From assembly GCA_963575745.1 (NCBI GenBank), contig CAUYUJ010016904.1:708085-772084 (forward strand): DNA of 64,000 nucleotides, written 5' to 3'. The position numbers and the translations under genes were made by a program. Positions 40,238-50,900 of the stretch are shown here, one piece after another. The notes beneath the pieces are model-generated. The model worked only from the letters and a program-made list of their open reading frames with translations. It made no database searches and was not told where the DNA came from. Origin of the DNA: Prorocentrum cordatum (Eukaryota; Sar; Dinophyceae; Prorocentrales; Prorocentraceae). Position 1 is the first letter of the stretch. Every line of letters begins with the position of its first letter.

Positions 40238-41542
40238 CTAAACTGGCAGGTCGTGCCCCTCATCTCCCTCACCCCCCAGAGGTTCCAAACCATAAGGGTC
40301 CAGCTTGAGCTCCAGCTCTGTGAGCTCAGGTGCTAGGTCATGGTGATTCGATGAGTGGATGAGAGCGGCGAATTGCTGGGCCACGCAAGCAAGAGGCGTG
40401 AGAGTGGACAGCTGAGGGATAGAAGCGCGCACACCAGACAAGAAAATGCTACTTCCGCCACAATCCAATCTACAACCCTCAAGCATGCTCACCTCTTTGA
40501 GTCCCCAAATGGTGGGTTGTGAGGCTTCGTTGGCCCATGGAGCATGCATAATGCCAAATGGAACTTGCGCGCCACGACAGACGTGCGTCAACCACAGCAC
40601 CGCCCTCAGAGCACGATTATCCTCCCGTACGGGAGTGAACTCGACCTCACGGAGGGCTCTCCTTTCCCAAGGAGAGCTGGGTTCGCGCGGCAGACGAGCA
40701 TGGGCCCCCTTAGCCTGCCAGGTGCCTCTGGGGGGCTCAGCCCAAAGCCCCCCCACAAAACCGTCCTGGATGAGCTGGGCCCAAAAGCGTAGCACGCGTG
40801 GCAGCGCAAGCTGTCCCCACCCTTCTTGATCCCCGAAGGTGAGGATGCTGGCCCTTTTTCCTCTGTCCGCCAATTCTCGTTCAAGTGAATCAATAAAGTC
40901 ACCGTCGTGCCTGTTTCCCGTGCGCAGGCGCAAGAAGATTGACCTTGGCTCCAACCCTTCCTTGCTAGGTCCTGGATCAATGGGGGTTTGCTTCTGCCGA
41001 GGTCTCAGGATGGGGGCGCTCACAGTGGGAGGGGGGCAGGGGGGGTCCAGAGGCCCAAAATGAGCCTCTCTACAGAACGAGGGTCCAAAGAGCTGCACGG
41101 GGGGGAACTCCGCCCAATTGTCACTCTTACCTTTGCTGCGATTCTTCTTCTGCACCTCCCTCCCAGCATCCCTCCAAGCTTGCATCTCTTCCTCCCCAGC
41201 CTTGTACCCGGCCTGATCCCAAGCCAGCCTGCACTTGTGGGACCTCCTTAAGTGGACCTGAAGGCGGTTAGGGGTATGCCATTGTTTCCTGCAGCACTGG
41301 CACTCCGTTCCCGCAGCCCAGCACATCGGATCCCTCATGTTTTTGTGTTGCCTCGCCATGTGCATGGTATACGCACTGATCTGCTCTGTTGTGAAACCAC
41401 ATTCGTAACACACAAACATGGTGACAGTGCTTTCTGGCACTTCATTGGCAGTGGGCCGTTCATTCTGGATGAGCTGGATGCGCCTGTCAAGCTGAATCGC
41501 TCGATAATATTCTTCAAAGTTGTGCTGCGCTCTGGCGGCCGC
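40238..41542 (-). CDS. LINE C-terminal C2H2 zinc-finger domain
   Basis: Continuing in frame after the TAG at 41,543, the text runs AAARAQHNFEEYYRAIQLDR and then into two adjacent C2H2 fingers. They are CYECGFTTEQISAYTMHMAR plus QH (C-x2-C-x12-H-x4-H) and CQCCRKQWHTPNRLQVHLRR plus SH (same spacing). The remaining ~330 residues are mixed, with a helical basic stretch (AWRDAGREVQKKNRSKGK) and a proline-rich linker, ending DEGHDLPV and TAG at 40,238. The fingers would bind nucleic acid, possibly the element's own RNA 3' end or the target. The 3' UTR is only about 25 bp before the A-tract. Confidence 0.75.
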   Translation of the reverse strand, partial: AAARAQHNFEEYYRAIQLDRRIQLIQNERPTANEVPESTVTMFVCYECGFTTEQISAYTMHMARQHKNMRDPMCWAAGTECQCCRKQWHTPNRLQVHLRRSHKCRLAWDQAGYKAGEEEMQAWRDAGREVQKKNRSKGKSDNWAEFPPVQLFGPSFCREAHFGPLDPPCPPPTVSAPILRPRQKQTPIDPGPSKEGLEPRSIFLRLRTGNRHDGDFIDSLERELADRGKRASILTFGDQEGWGQLALPRVLRFWAQLIQDGFVGGLWAEPPRGTWQAKGAHARLPREPSSPWERRALREVEFTPVREDNRALRAVLWLTHVCRGAQVPFGIMHAPWANEASQPTIWGLKEVSMLEGCRLDCGGSSIFLSGVRASIPQLSTLTPLACVAQQFAALIHSSNHHDLAPELTELELKLDPYGLEPLGGEGDEGHDLPV

Positions 41543-43547
41543 CTAAGCCACTCGTCGAAGGAAAGTGCGCGGCTCCGTCCTGGCCTCCGTCAGCCAGCGC
41601 AGTAAGGGCGCCTGGTGCCGCAGCTCCCCTTTGAGGCAAAGCGGAGTCATCCATCGGAGATCGTCTGCCACTTGCACCAGCCAACCGCTGTTTTCTTGAA
41701 AGAGAAACTCAATGGCAACTCTGAGTGATGGCGGTGCCTGGCGCAGCAGCCTGGGTAAGTACCTGAGGCGCGCCACCCGAAGCACATCCTTGGCCTCCAG
41801 CCTGTGCACTTGTGACAAAACGTCATTGTGCGCAATGTGTCCCGCGTCAGAATTGCTGATCGACAGTCCCAGGGCGGCCCTGTAGGGCCTTATCTGTGCA
41901 TTGAGAAGTTTTTTTGGCGAGCCGTGTGCTGAGCTGACTCCAGATGGACGCATTGTAAAAAAGCCCCGTGAGAGCGAAGCTCTCCGCATATCTGACTTTG
42001 AGGTCAAGTCGGGGCTTCTTCCGAGGCCCAAGGGTGCGCTGAATTGGCCGCACCTCACTGGCAACCGAGGCTATCCTGTAGGCTATCTCATCCGACATGT
42101 CGAGACGATCGTTTACCATGGTACCCAGGGCCTTGACAGTTCGCTTCGCTTGAACAGACGCACCGGGGGAGGGCATGTACACTTCTCGGCCCTGGGGTCC
42201 CCAAAACTCCTGCTGAGCCTTTTTGGTGCCTGGTCCCACTGCAATAATAAGTGCCGCGGTCTTGCTCAGGTTGAGTCGCAATCCGCTGTTAAACGTCACT
42301 TCTGCCAAGTGTTCGGTGGCCTTCACGAGCGCAGCTCGTGTGTCAGCCGCCTGGTCGATGGCACAGAGCACAGTGAGATCATCGACAAAAGAGATGGTAT
42401 CATGCGCTTGGTCTAAATCCGTTTCTTTAGCAAACCTAACGGCCCCTGGCTCCAACTCTGGCTTCCACGTGAGCTCCTCTTCATTAAGCCTGGCCTGGAG
42501 TTCCCGAATCATCGGGGACAACACGTAATTGAACGCATCTGTCGCTAGGACCGTCCCAGGTTTGGTGCCCAGCATGGGTTTCTTGAACCCTTTGGCGTTC
42601 TTGCACGCCCAAAATCCCGAGGATAGGGCAGCCGAAAAAAGTGCATTGAGATGCTCACTGGTGGAGTACTGCTCTAAGATGGGTGTCTGGGCAAGATGCT
42701 GCACCGCATGCAAGAGGGCAGGATGGACAGGCACATTGCTTAGCGCGAGATCAAAATCCTCTCTCTCGGCAGGCATATTGCATAGGCTTTTCCTGATCAC
42801 TGTGTAAAAAGCAGCCTTTAAGTCTGCAGAAAGCGCTATGCTGCTCTTACCTGCTCTCATGTGCATGTGCAATTTAGCCGTTATGAAGTGAGTAGCAAAA
42901 TCCGTCCCCATGCCTGTTCTCCCTCCACACTGGGATGCTTCCAGTGAGATGGCCATGACCGCCTGGACCTGGGCGCGGATGTGTTTGTGGTACACTTTAC
43001 TAATGGTCGAGGTGAGCAGGACGCTCCTTCTACTAGAAGCGTAAGGCCCGTCTGGGCCCTTGGGGATACCAACGACAACTCCCTGCTTGAACCCCAATGG
43101 TTCTGTGCCTATCATGTTGGCCCTCAACAGCACTGGGTGCCAGACCCTCGCAAGAGCTTTTGGCGCAACCCGCTGAAGATCCCCCGTGAGATTGCCAGGC
43201 GCGGCTTTGCCTGCAGGGACCTTGGCCAGAGCCCTTTGGAGAGCACCCTTGGTGATGAGTCTCGTGACCTCTCTTGTGGTGGTGGTCGGCGGAGCTGGCG
43301 TAGCCGAGTTGTAGGCTGCAGCAATGTCGCTTGGGTGAGCGTCCAAGCCGAACTCGATCTCGCCAACATGGCGCTGGAGATCGTCAGCCGGCGCTTCAAG
43401 CGTGGTGAGAATGGTGCCATCTGGTGCCTTTCTGAGCGGAAAAAAAGGCCTGCTTCTTGGATCTTTTTCCTCCTAGCATGAGCAAGCGCTTAACTTCTGT
43501 CCACTCCGAGCGTGGGAGTTTGGCATCTATGCTTAGATTGATTCCCT
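41543..43547 (-). CDS. LINE reverse transcriptase
   Basis: After an A7 run (43,440-43,446) the main frame (about 43,440-41,910) carries the RT palm and fingers. IPKGPDGPYASSRRSVLLTS and QCGGRTGMGTDFATH (motifs 1-2) come first. ALSADLKAAFYTVIR is motif A with the catalytic Asp, and GTKPGTVLATDAFNYVLSPM is motif B. ISFVDDLTVLCA is motif C with the FVDD pair, LRLNLSKTAALI is motif D, and VKALGTMVND is motif E. A T7 run (41,909-41,915) shifts the frame once more into the thumb (RLEAKDVLRVARLRYLPRLL). One TAG at 41,543 separates it from the zinc-finger region. All catalytic residues are intact. The order and motifs are those of non-LTR RTs. Confidence 0.9.
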
Positions 43548-45079
43548 CCCCTCTGCTGCTCAAGTAAGGCACAAAAATCATGATCTATGAGCTCGCGCAG
43601 TAGTGGTTGCGTGCTGTGCACGAACCCCACAATTGCCAGTGTAAAATCTTCGGGCTGGGTCCGCTTATCAACGAAGGCCTGGGCCTCCGTGAGCACGACA
43701 TTCCAACATTCCCTCACAGCGGTCATCGTTTGCGACAGCGTGGCGCCATCTCCATTGCAAGCTCTGTCGGGGTTATCCGTGGCACCCAAAACTGGGTAGG
43801 GGTAGGCAGGGAAAGCGTCAGCCATATCACCCCTGAGCTCTTCCTCTGCCGCTTTGGAGGCCAGCGCGAAGAGATGACCCACCGCCTCGAAAACTGATGT
43901 GTCCCTGACATGTTTTAGCACCTTGCGACACGCCCGTCGGACCCAAACAAGCTGGACCGTTCTAGGTCGAATATATGGTTTTCGGACCCTCTTGGCTTCT
44001 CTGCCGAAAGTGGACTGTCCTAACGTCCGCACAAAATCCGCAGTTCTGGTATACTGATCGTTGAGATTGACACTCCAATCATCAAGTTGAAATCCATCCA
44101 ACCCTTGAGCGAACACCGATTGGAGCTTGGGGTCCCTAAGTTTGATGGGATCAATGGGCCGATCACCTTTAGGGGGGCCGGCCATTTGGGTATCCCAAGC
44201 AAGTTGGACCACCACAGGAAAATGGTCGTCGTGCTTACGGCACGCCTCCAAATCGTAAAGCACCTTACATGACTGAGCCGTGGCCACGAGAGGTTCAGCC
44301 AGCAGGATGTAGTCAAGCCTCCCCCATTCTCTTTTCTGGGAGACGTAAGTGTGTCCTCAATCTGTGGGGGGTAAAAGAGTGTTGATGGCCGCGAGCTTGT
44401 TGGTCCTGAGGCAGTTATGCATGAAACTCCCACTCGTGTCCTCTTGCTCTATTGGGCTTGCGTCGCCTACCCATTGTGATTGCACAGAACCTACTGCTGC
44501 GTTGCCGTCAACACACACAATGTCACATGGCCAGATGTCAAGCTTCCTGTTTAGCTCATCCCAGAACCCCTTTCGGTCCGCCACACGAGCCCCCCTATGT
44601 GGGGCGTGGGCCACGCATATCGTTTGCTGGAAAGCTGGAGCATTGATTTTTACAATGAGGATCCTGGGCGTAGCGTCCAGAGCCTGGAAATGATGCGCTT
44701 GAAACCTGAGCTCCTTGCCTCCTAGCGTGCCGTAGGGGGTATCGAGGTCAGCCCAGAGCTCCACTCCTAGGCTATGGTCCTCGTGACCAGCTGCAATCCT
44801 CACGTGCGAGAAACTGCGATGGCCTTTGAGTGAACGCTCGTTCCTTCCTTCCTGTATACCAATGATGTGAAGTTTCTCACGGTGGAATTGCTCACGAAGC
44901 AGATCGAGCCTGCGCATGCGCTCCTTGCCCTTAGAGCCCTTGCGGGCTTCTTCCCTCATAGACTGTGGGCTGTAAGAGCAAATGTTGACAACCACTTGTG
45001 CTTGCTTGACAGCAACGGGGCCTGGGCTCTCGGGCCCTTGATAGATGTGGCCAGCTGTGGCCGTGGTGTCTGGCAGCAC
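43548..45079 (-). CDS. LINE apurinic/apyrimidinic-like endonuclease (EEP family)
   Basis: The frame of 45,079-43,490 is interrupted only by a TGA at 44,357. Motifs appear in order: VVNICSYSPQSM (first strand), HIIGIQEGRN (catalytic Glu), ICVAHAPHR, DIVCVDGNAAVGSVQSQWVG (D-x-N pair), RLDYILL and DDHFPVVVQL (the S/D-D-H motif). These are the hallmark residues of the exonuclease-endonuclease-phosphatase fold used by LINEs for target-primed reverse transcription. The C-terminal ~150 codons form the usual connector to RT (QLVWVRRACRKVLKHV). It leaves this frame near 43,550, where a small indel in a G-rich stretch joins to EGINLSIDAKLPRSEW. Confidence 0.85.
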
Positions 45080-45143
45080 TCCTTGACGCCTCCCCCCAGC
45101 CTGATGGAAAAAACAAGGGGGGTAAGCATGGCTGTCTGGGGTG

Positions 45144-46445
45144 CTATACTGCAGCCATTCCCATTCCCTGGACGGAGCATATTTGATAGCCCCTTATGAG
45201 GCCGATCGGCAGACCCAGTAAAGGAATAGGTTTTTTGAGGGCCACGGCTTTAGCAACGTTGTCGGCCAGGGTATTCCACGGGTGCCCAACGTGGGCCTTT
45301 TGGTGCTGAAGGTCCAATTGGACCTGGGACCGAACCGTCTGGAACATCGCGTGAGCAACTGTGCCTAATTCCTTGTCAGATGCTGGCAGCACAGACCTTC
45401 CCAAGGTGGAGAGCGCACAGAGGGAGTCGCTGATGAGGCTGACCATGCAGCCTGGGCGGGTGGTGCCTATCCATATCAGGGCCCATATGCTAGCAAGCAA
45501 CTCTAAAGTCGTGCTGCTGGCTGCTTCTACTGACAGCTCCATGTCATGCGACCCATCAATGTCACCGTACAGCTGCCCCATGTCGACGAACCACTGTTGA
45601 TCATGCCCTGTGACCACCACTGCCCATGCTGCTGCCCCCCCCCTCCCGATACAAGGAGCCGTCTGTGTAGACGTAGATGTGGTCGCAGGACGTGGAGCGG
45701 TATGGGCAGTAGGTCATCGCCATTTGGGCAAGTCCCTCCAGGACACCGGTGGCGGTCATCGCTTCAACGGTGAGATGCGCCAGTCTCGGGGGTCTCTCCC
45801 TTCCCAGTACATCCCTGAGCGTGGGCAAAGCGTGCAACGGACAGTAGAGCTGATCTTGCGCACGTGGTGGGATGGCAGCCAACGGAAGCGAGCCAAAGGG
45901 GTTAGGGGAGTCCAACACCTGTCTCAGGTTTGCTGGCCTTGGGTTTGCCCTGCTGAGGTCCGAGGAGTCTTGAGTGGGCACTTCGCTGCCAGCGCCCCCC
46001 TCCCGCCCTTCCCGATTATCATGCTGGCTGCTTGGCATGCTTGTTGTGCGCGCCTGTGCAGCATTGCATTGAGTTGGAAAATCGGTGCGGCTCAGTTCAG
46101 ACCATGCATCTGCGTCAGTGCTTAGCCTGGCGGGAGAATGAACAGCTTCAGACTGCCTAGCACAGGGACTCTTATTTCCTGCTAAGCTATGGCTGCAGCC
46201 CGTGGTTGGCCTGCCAGCGTCCTCATGTGCCTGGGCCTGGTCGAGACGGCACCTGGGCACGTGCTGAGAGGTTGTTTGGGGCACATCTTCTCCTGGGACG
46301 GTGGCTTGCGGCCCTTCCTCATTAGGACGAGTTTGCCAAAACAACTCCTGGTACGAGTACTTCTGAACCCGTTTGGCTCGGGCCCTGAGCGGAGTCACTT
46401 GCATTTGGATGGCAGCGGGCACATCAGGGTCATAGGTTCTGATGG
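45144..46445 (-). CDS. LINE RNase H domain with N-terminal linker
   Basis: The linker frame (46,422-45,601, starting AAIQMQVTPLRARAKR) joins the upstream module across a C7 run (46,451-46,457). RNase H then begins with HIYVYTDGSLYREGGG, which carries the first catalytic Asp. A C9 run (45,635-45,643) shifts the frame, and the rest continues as VVVTGHDQQWFVDMGQLYGD. It includes TTLELLASIWAL (Glu), VSLISDSLCALSTL (second Asp) and HPWNTLADNVAKAV (last Asp). The D-E-D-D set is complete. RNase H would remove the RNA strand of the RNA:DNA hybrid. Its position N-terminal to the endonuclease is unusual, because LINE RNase H usually follows RT. Confidence 0.8.
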
Positions 46446-48790
46446 TTACACCCCCCCATCTGATATTCTTTTTCCCGTTCGATCCGCCTCACGCCGTAGT
46501 CGTTGTACAACTTCTTTGAGGTGAGGTTGCGCCGAATGCCATGCTTCATTGCATATCTGCTGAGCCAAGGCAGCCAGATCCTCCTGCAGGTTGTGGCTGT
46601 ACTCTGGGCTTTGTAGTAGATCGCTTGTGACAGCAGGGATGCACCAATAGAGCCAGTCGTTGTATGCCACATTCGCGTCCCACATCGCTTGCTCGAAGCT
46701 CCATGCCCGTGCCGTGGTGGATAACTTGTAGCGAAGTTATGCTCGCTTAGCCTCAACCTGTTCGTACCGTGGCTGTTCTGGCTCAGGTGCAAAAGGGGCT
46801 GCCCAGCTGGCCTGGGCTCTGATAGGCTCCTTCTGCTGGACTATGCTCCAGGTGCTGGGGCACTCCTTCATTTCGCATCCCTGGTCAGGAGTTGCGACAC
46901 TACCTTCAATACGTCCCATTCCTTTGTAGAACTCGTCTGTGTAGTAACGCTCCTCGTCGGCGTCCGTGGAGTAACATTTATCGTCGGTTTGGGTGTTCTT
47001 CCCCTTGCCATCTTGACCTTTTTGCCAGGCTTCCCAGCACATCTCCATGGCCATTTTCCTCTTGTCTCCATGCGTACTAGCTATCTGGTTGTAAATGGGG
47101 AAGACGTACATGTCGGCCATGAGGTGGGGGACGCACCACTTCATCCAATATTGCGGCAACTTGTACGCGTTGATCCATGTCCTCACTCTGAGGCGGTGGT
47201 ACTTTCTTAGCCTGTTGACGTAGTAGCTCAAGACGGACTGTATTTGCTCGCTGTCTATGCTGATGGTAGCCGCTGTCTGCATGAGCACCACGTTGTCAGT
47301 GTCATCCGAGCTTACGGTGTCACCGACTTCGGCCCCGACCCCTTCCCCAAATAGCTGTATCTCCACGTCGGGGTTTGCGCCCATTGCCGTTATTTCTGGT
47401 AGTAGTGGATTGCCCACCTCGCTTTCGGGTGGATGGTCCATTTCCAGCATCGGCGTGGGCCTGTCTCCGATTTGCAGCAAGGGCGTTGTGAATATTCTTC
47501 TGTACGTTAGGGCGTCAAGCCTGGTAATGTAAACATCAACGCTTTGGCCACTGCTGGTCTCAATGCTTTGCATCCCCGCTAGGCGCTGACGTGCTTGTCG
47601 TAGCTGCTGTTGTCTCTGATGTACCATATGTAGCCATTGTATTCGATCGGTGTCGAAGAGCTGGCGATACTGCCGAAGAAACTCTTGCCTGGCTTGGTGC
47701 CCTGAGTACCAAACCCTATCGCAGATATCGTTGGTCATAATGCGCCGTTCATGATCTGTGGCCCATAGCCTTTGTAGGCTTGGATCCTGTCTTAGCATCA
47801 TATCGACCAGGGGTAAACACCACATGTTCCAGTCAGCCTGGGCCTCTGGCGGTGACCAGACTGCAGCTTCCGTCGCCCAATGGTCTATTTCTTCCTCAAG
47901 CTGATCTGTAAGCATCCGTCTGGCCATCATAGCCTGTGCTTCCTCCACTGTAGCCCTGCATACTGCGTACCGTACCTCGACGTGCCCATCACGTGGCTGA
48001 GGCACTTGTTGCAGTTGCTGGGAGCCGAGGTATGCCATGATGCAGTAGTCGCTGTTGGTGATGTAGCGCGTGTCCTGCGGGTGGTATCCGTCAACGTCCT
48101 CGTAGATGTGGTGCTCTTTGTGCATGAGACTGACGTGGTCTGTTGTCTCATCGTTCTCTTCGTACTCATCCTGAGCGAGCTGTTGCAGGTGAGCGCGCTT
48201 GATGGGGCTTATGAAAGCTTTTTTGCCATACGATGACCGTCGTGCCTTGGCGGTATACCATGCCCTGATCCTTGAGCTCTTGAGACACTTGAGCAGTGAC
48301 TTGATGTGGTAGTAAGTGTAGGGGGGGTCTGTCCACATCGATATGGTAACAGCTGCGGGGATGACCCTGCCCACCCGCAAGTACATCCAGTTGGTGTCTC
48401 TGCAACCTGAGTGCATCGAAGCCCTGGAGGATGCACTGCTGCCACTGCTGCTGGTCGAATTCTTTCATCGCTTGTAATGCTCGCACTTCGGCTGTCCGTC
48501 TGCTGTCGCGTTTATCCCAAGCTTCATTGCAGATGGCCTTCGCCAACAGGAGCGTCCTATGTGTGTCGACGCAGCCTCCGTCATCCAAGACCGACTCCCT
48601 GAGGCCTGGCTGATTGATGATGGTTGTGCACGCGTAAGGTGTGCCCCAGAGTAGCCAATCGGCCTTCGCAATATCCTTGCTGCTCCAAGCCGCCTCAGCT
48701 GTCCACGAAATGGCACTTGTCCTGAGTCTCCCTGCCAGCTGCTGGTAGGGTGCGTCCTCAACCAAGCCACTGAGGGTCGAGGTCACGCCT
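46446..48790 (-). CDS. LINE region with four copies of a W/P/C module
   Basis: The region runs in one frame from about 48,790 to a G7 run (48,321-48,327). It then switches to the 48,416-46,737 frame and continues past a single TAA (46,737) to 46,446. Four repeats share W-x2-W-x2-P, about 30-35 residues, then I/M-C-x2-x-W. They are ADWLLWGTP...AICNEAW (48,660), ADWNMWCLP...DICDRVW (47,840), QYWMKWCVP...EMCWEAW (47,150) and NDWLYWCIP...QICNEAW (46,659). Between copies 2 and 3 lies an acidic spacer. No known domain is recognised. It sits between the N-terminal finger and RNase H, so it is part of the element's polyprotein. It could bind nucleic acid or form an assembly scaffold, but that is inference. 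Confidence 0.6.
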
Positions 48791-49610
48791 TCTGTGTCGG
48801 GGCAATGACTGTCGCTGAGCACGCGTCCTCCATGGCTGCGGCCTGAGGTTCTTCCACAGCCTGTGATTTGTGTGCAGCGGGGTTGGGATCGCCCTCTGCC
48901 AACCTCTTCTCTGCCGCTGCAGCTGCTGCATCGCCCTTGCTTGCCCCCCTGGCTGAGAAAGCCGCCACTGTAGCTGCCCCGTGCCCCTGGAGGTGTGCTC
49001 CTGGTAGTAAGCTGATTGGAGGCCCTGTGTAAGGGAAAGCCTCTTGTCCTGGGGAGCACGGTTGTGTTGGCATCAGCGCTTGTGCCTGCTGGCTGCTGAG
49101 GACTGGTGCCCCTGGCATCGCCCACATCTGAGTGGGTGAGGGGTACCCTTGGGAGAACAGGGGCTCCCCTTTCGGCGGCGGCGGTGGTTGCTGAGTCTGT
49201 GATGCCAGCAGCGTGGGCGCCTCTGCCGCTTCTCTCGCCGCGAGCGCGGCTGCCGATGCTGCTGCCGCTGCCTCCGCCTCTGGTGTAATGAATGGTGGCG
49301 CTCCTCTCGATGGTGCGTTCGCTGAGGCTTGCACCAGTATGGGGCTGGCTGTCTGTGGCTGGATCGGCGCTGCAGGCTGCACCATTGCATGCTGTCCCGC
49401 AGCGGGCTGTCCATCTGACGCTAGATTCATGGCGGCTCTCAGATTGGCGGCGCAATGCTCCCTTTGCATGCGCTGCTCGTGCTCGTAGGCCATCTGCCTC
49501 TGCATGATGAACGCTTGCTGCGCTTGCTGCTGCGCACTCACCTGCTGCGGCACCGTTGCCGCCGCTGCCGCCGCCGCGCCAAGGCCGCTGCTCCCGTGGC
49601 GTCTGTGGGC
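48783..49610 (-). CDS. LINE Gln/Ala/Pro-rich linker
   Basis: The frame of 50,408-48,783 becomes the plausible one from about 49,600. It holds QQAFIMQRQMAYEHEQRMQR, then long Ala, Gln and Pro runs (AAAAASAAALAAREAAEAP, QQPPPPPKGEPLF) and ends AMEDACSATVIAPTQKA. It is low-complexity and probably disordered, with no catalytic motif. It ends at a stop at 48,783, where the neighbouring frame (DTEGVTSTLSGLVEDAPYQQ) takes over. A small indel near 48,790 would join them. Confidence 0.45.
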   Translation of the reverse strand, partial: AHRRHGSSGLGAAAAAAATVPQQVSAQQQAQQAFIMQRQMAYEHEQRMQREHCAANLRAAMNLASDGQPAAGQHAMVQPAAPIQPQTASPILVQASANAPSRGAPPFITPEAEAAAAASAAALAAREAAEAPTLLASQTQQPPPPPKGEPLFSQGYPSPTQMWAMPGAPVLSSQQAQALMPTQPCSPGQEAFPYTGPPISLLPGAHLQGHGAATVAAFSARGASKGDAAAAAAEKRLAEGDPNPAAHKSQAVEEPQAAAMEDACSATVIAPTQKA

Positions 49611-50860
49611 CACGGGGTCGGATGCGGTCCCGCTGCGCTGGGCTGGAACTGCGGCCCAAGCGAGATGCCGTTGGCCTGGATGACCCTCTGGAGCTGAAAG
49701 ATGGTATCCTGCATCTGCTGCTGCTGCACGTACATCTGCTGAACCTGGCCCGTGCTGTCGACTTGCATTGTAGCACCGTTGTCGCCCGTCTGCACCGCGG
49801 GCTGCAAGTCCATCATCTCCTGGTGAATGCGGTCGCCGATCTCCGAGAGGGCTTCCTTTAGCTCGTCCAGCTGCTCGATCTGCTCCATCTCCTGGGTCTC
49901 CAGGAGTGCCAGGCGGTCCCTGGTGCCTTTGAGCGCTATCTCCACGTTGTTTATGCGCTGGACTGCCTCGTTGCGCTGCTGGCTGAGCGGCTTGAGCAGG
50001 TTGGCGCAATGCTTGAGGACCGCCATTTCTGCTTTTGTTTCCTCGTCGCTCTTGCCAGCTTTCTGCGTGGCCAGGCAGATGCTGCCCAGCGCCTCGAGCT
50101 TGGTCCGCAGCTTGTCCTTGTAGGTCTTGATGCCTGCGTGGTCTGGCGGTGGCTGCCACTCCTGCCAGAGAGGATGAGCCACTGCCTGACTGTGCAATGC
50201 TGGCGGTATCCTGCCGATGAGCTGGTTGACCTGGCGCTCCTGGCCATAGTGCTCTTTTACAGGCGGTCGTGCCTTTGAGCGAGGCCTTGACTGCGGCCTG
50301 CCTTGCACTGTCCTGGGCTGTGATCTGCCACGCCTTCGCTGATCCCATGGCTCGCCACATGCCGAGCATGACCAGGACCAGGGTGCACACTTGATGCCAC
50401 ACTTGCAAGTCCAGCCGCCTGCTTCCATCCGGGCGCTGCCTGAAGGGCGCCGTGATAAATGATGTTCTTGTAGCAGCTCAGCAGCCGCTGCAACTCGTAG
50501 AAGTGATCTGGCTGCTCCGCGCCGACGGCGCAGGTGCCTGTGCCAGGCTGGCTCCCGCTCGCGGCTCCGCGAGCGGCTCGATCGAGCGCGGGCTCCAGCG
50601 GCAGCCGAGCGAGGCGTGGTCTCGCTATGGCGGCCGCGCGGCCACGCTGGGGTCCCTGGCCGATGGGCTGCCCTATGTCCCGCGGGCTGCCCGAAGCCAA
50701 GACGCCTCTCCTCCTCCTCCTCTTCCTCCTCCTTCTCCCCTCCTTCTGCTCCTCCTCCTCCTGCTCCTGCTGCTCCTCCTCCTCCCCTTTCCCCGTCGCG
50801 CGAGCTCGCGAGGGTTTGTTGTGCGGGTTCTGTCCACACAGGCCAGGATACGCACGCCAT
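49600..50860 (-). CDS. LINE N-terminal region: RanBP2-type zinc finger and coiled coil
   Basis: The frame is open from 50,860, but the first part translates a GA-rich tract (poly-Glu) and Arg/Ala-rich text. A natural start is the Met at 50,428, immediately before GGWTCKCG. The finger reads W-x-C-x-C...W-S-C-S-x-C-G, close to the W-x-C-x2-4-C...C-x2-C pattern of RanBP2 zinc fingers. A basic stretch (QRRRGRSQPRTVQGRPQSRP) follows. A heptad-rich coiled coil then runs from about 50,130 to 49,800 (NEAVQRINNVEIALKGTRDR, EMEQIEQLDELKEALSEIGD). This layout fits a gag/ORF1-like RNA-binding and multimerising part. The frame breaks near 49,600. Confidence 0.65.
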
Positions 50861-50900
50861 AATCGTTTGTTGCGTTGCTTTGTTGTCTCATCATCCTCTC

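Larger units (their letters stand above)
40201..50900 (-). mobile_element. Large LINE-type (non-LTR) retrotransposon, nearly complete
   Basis: Read on the minus strand from about 50.9 kb to 40.2 kb it encodes: RanBP2-type zinc finger plus coiled coil, a Gln/Ala/Pro-rich linker, four copies of a W/P/C module, RNase H, an AP-like endonuclease, RT, and two C2H2 fingers. An A12 tract (T12 at 40,201-40,212 on the + strand) lies 25 bp after the stop and probably marks the 3' end. Three in-frame stops and about eight frame changes interrupt it, but all catalytic residues are kept. Five of the frame changes coincide with homopolymers of 7 or more, so the true element may be more intact than the sequence suggests. 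No target-site duplication was identified. Confidence 0.85.
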
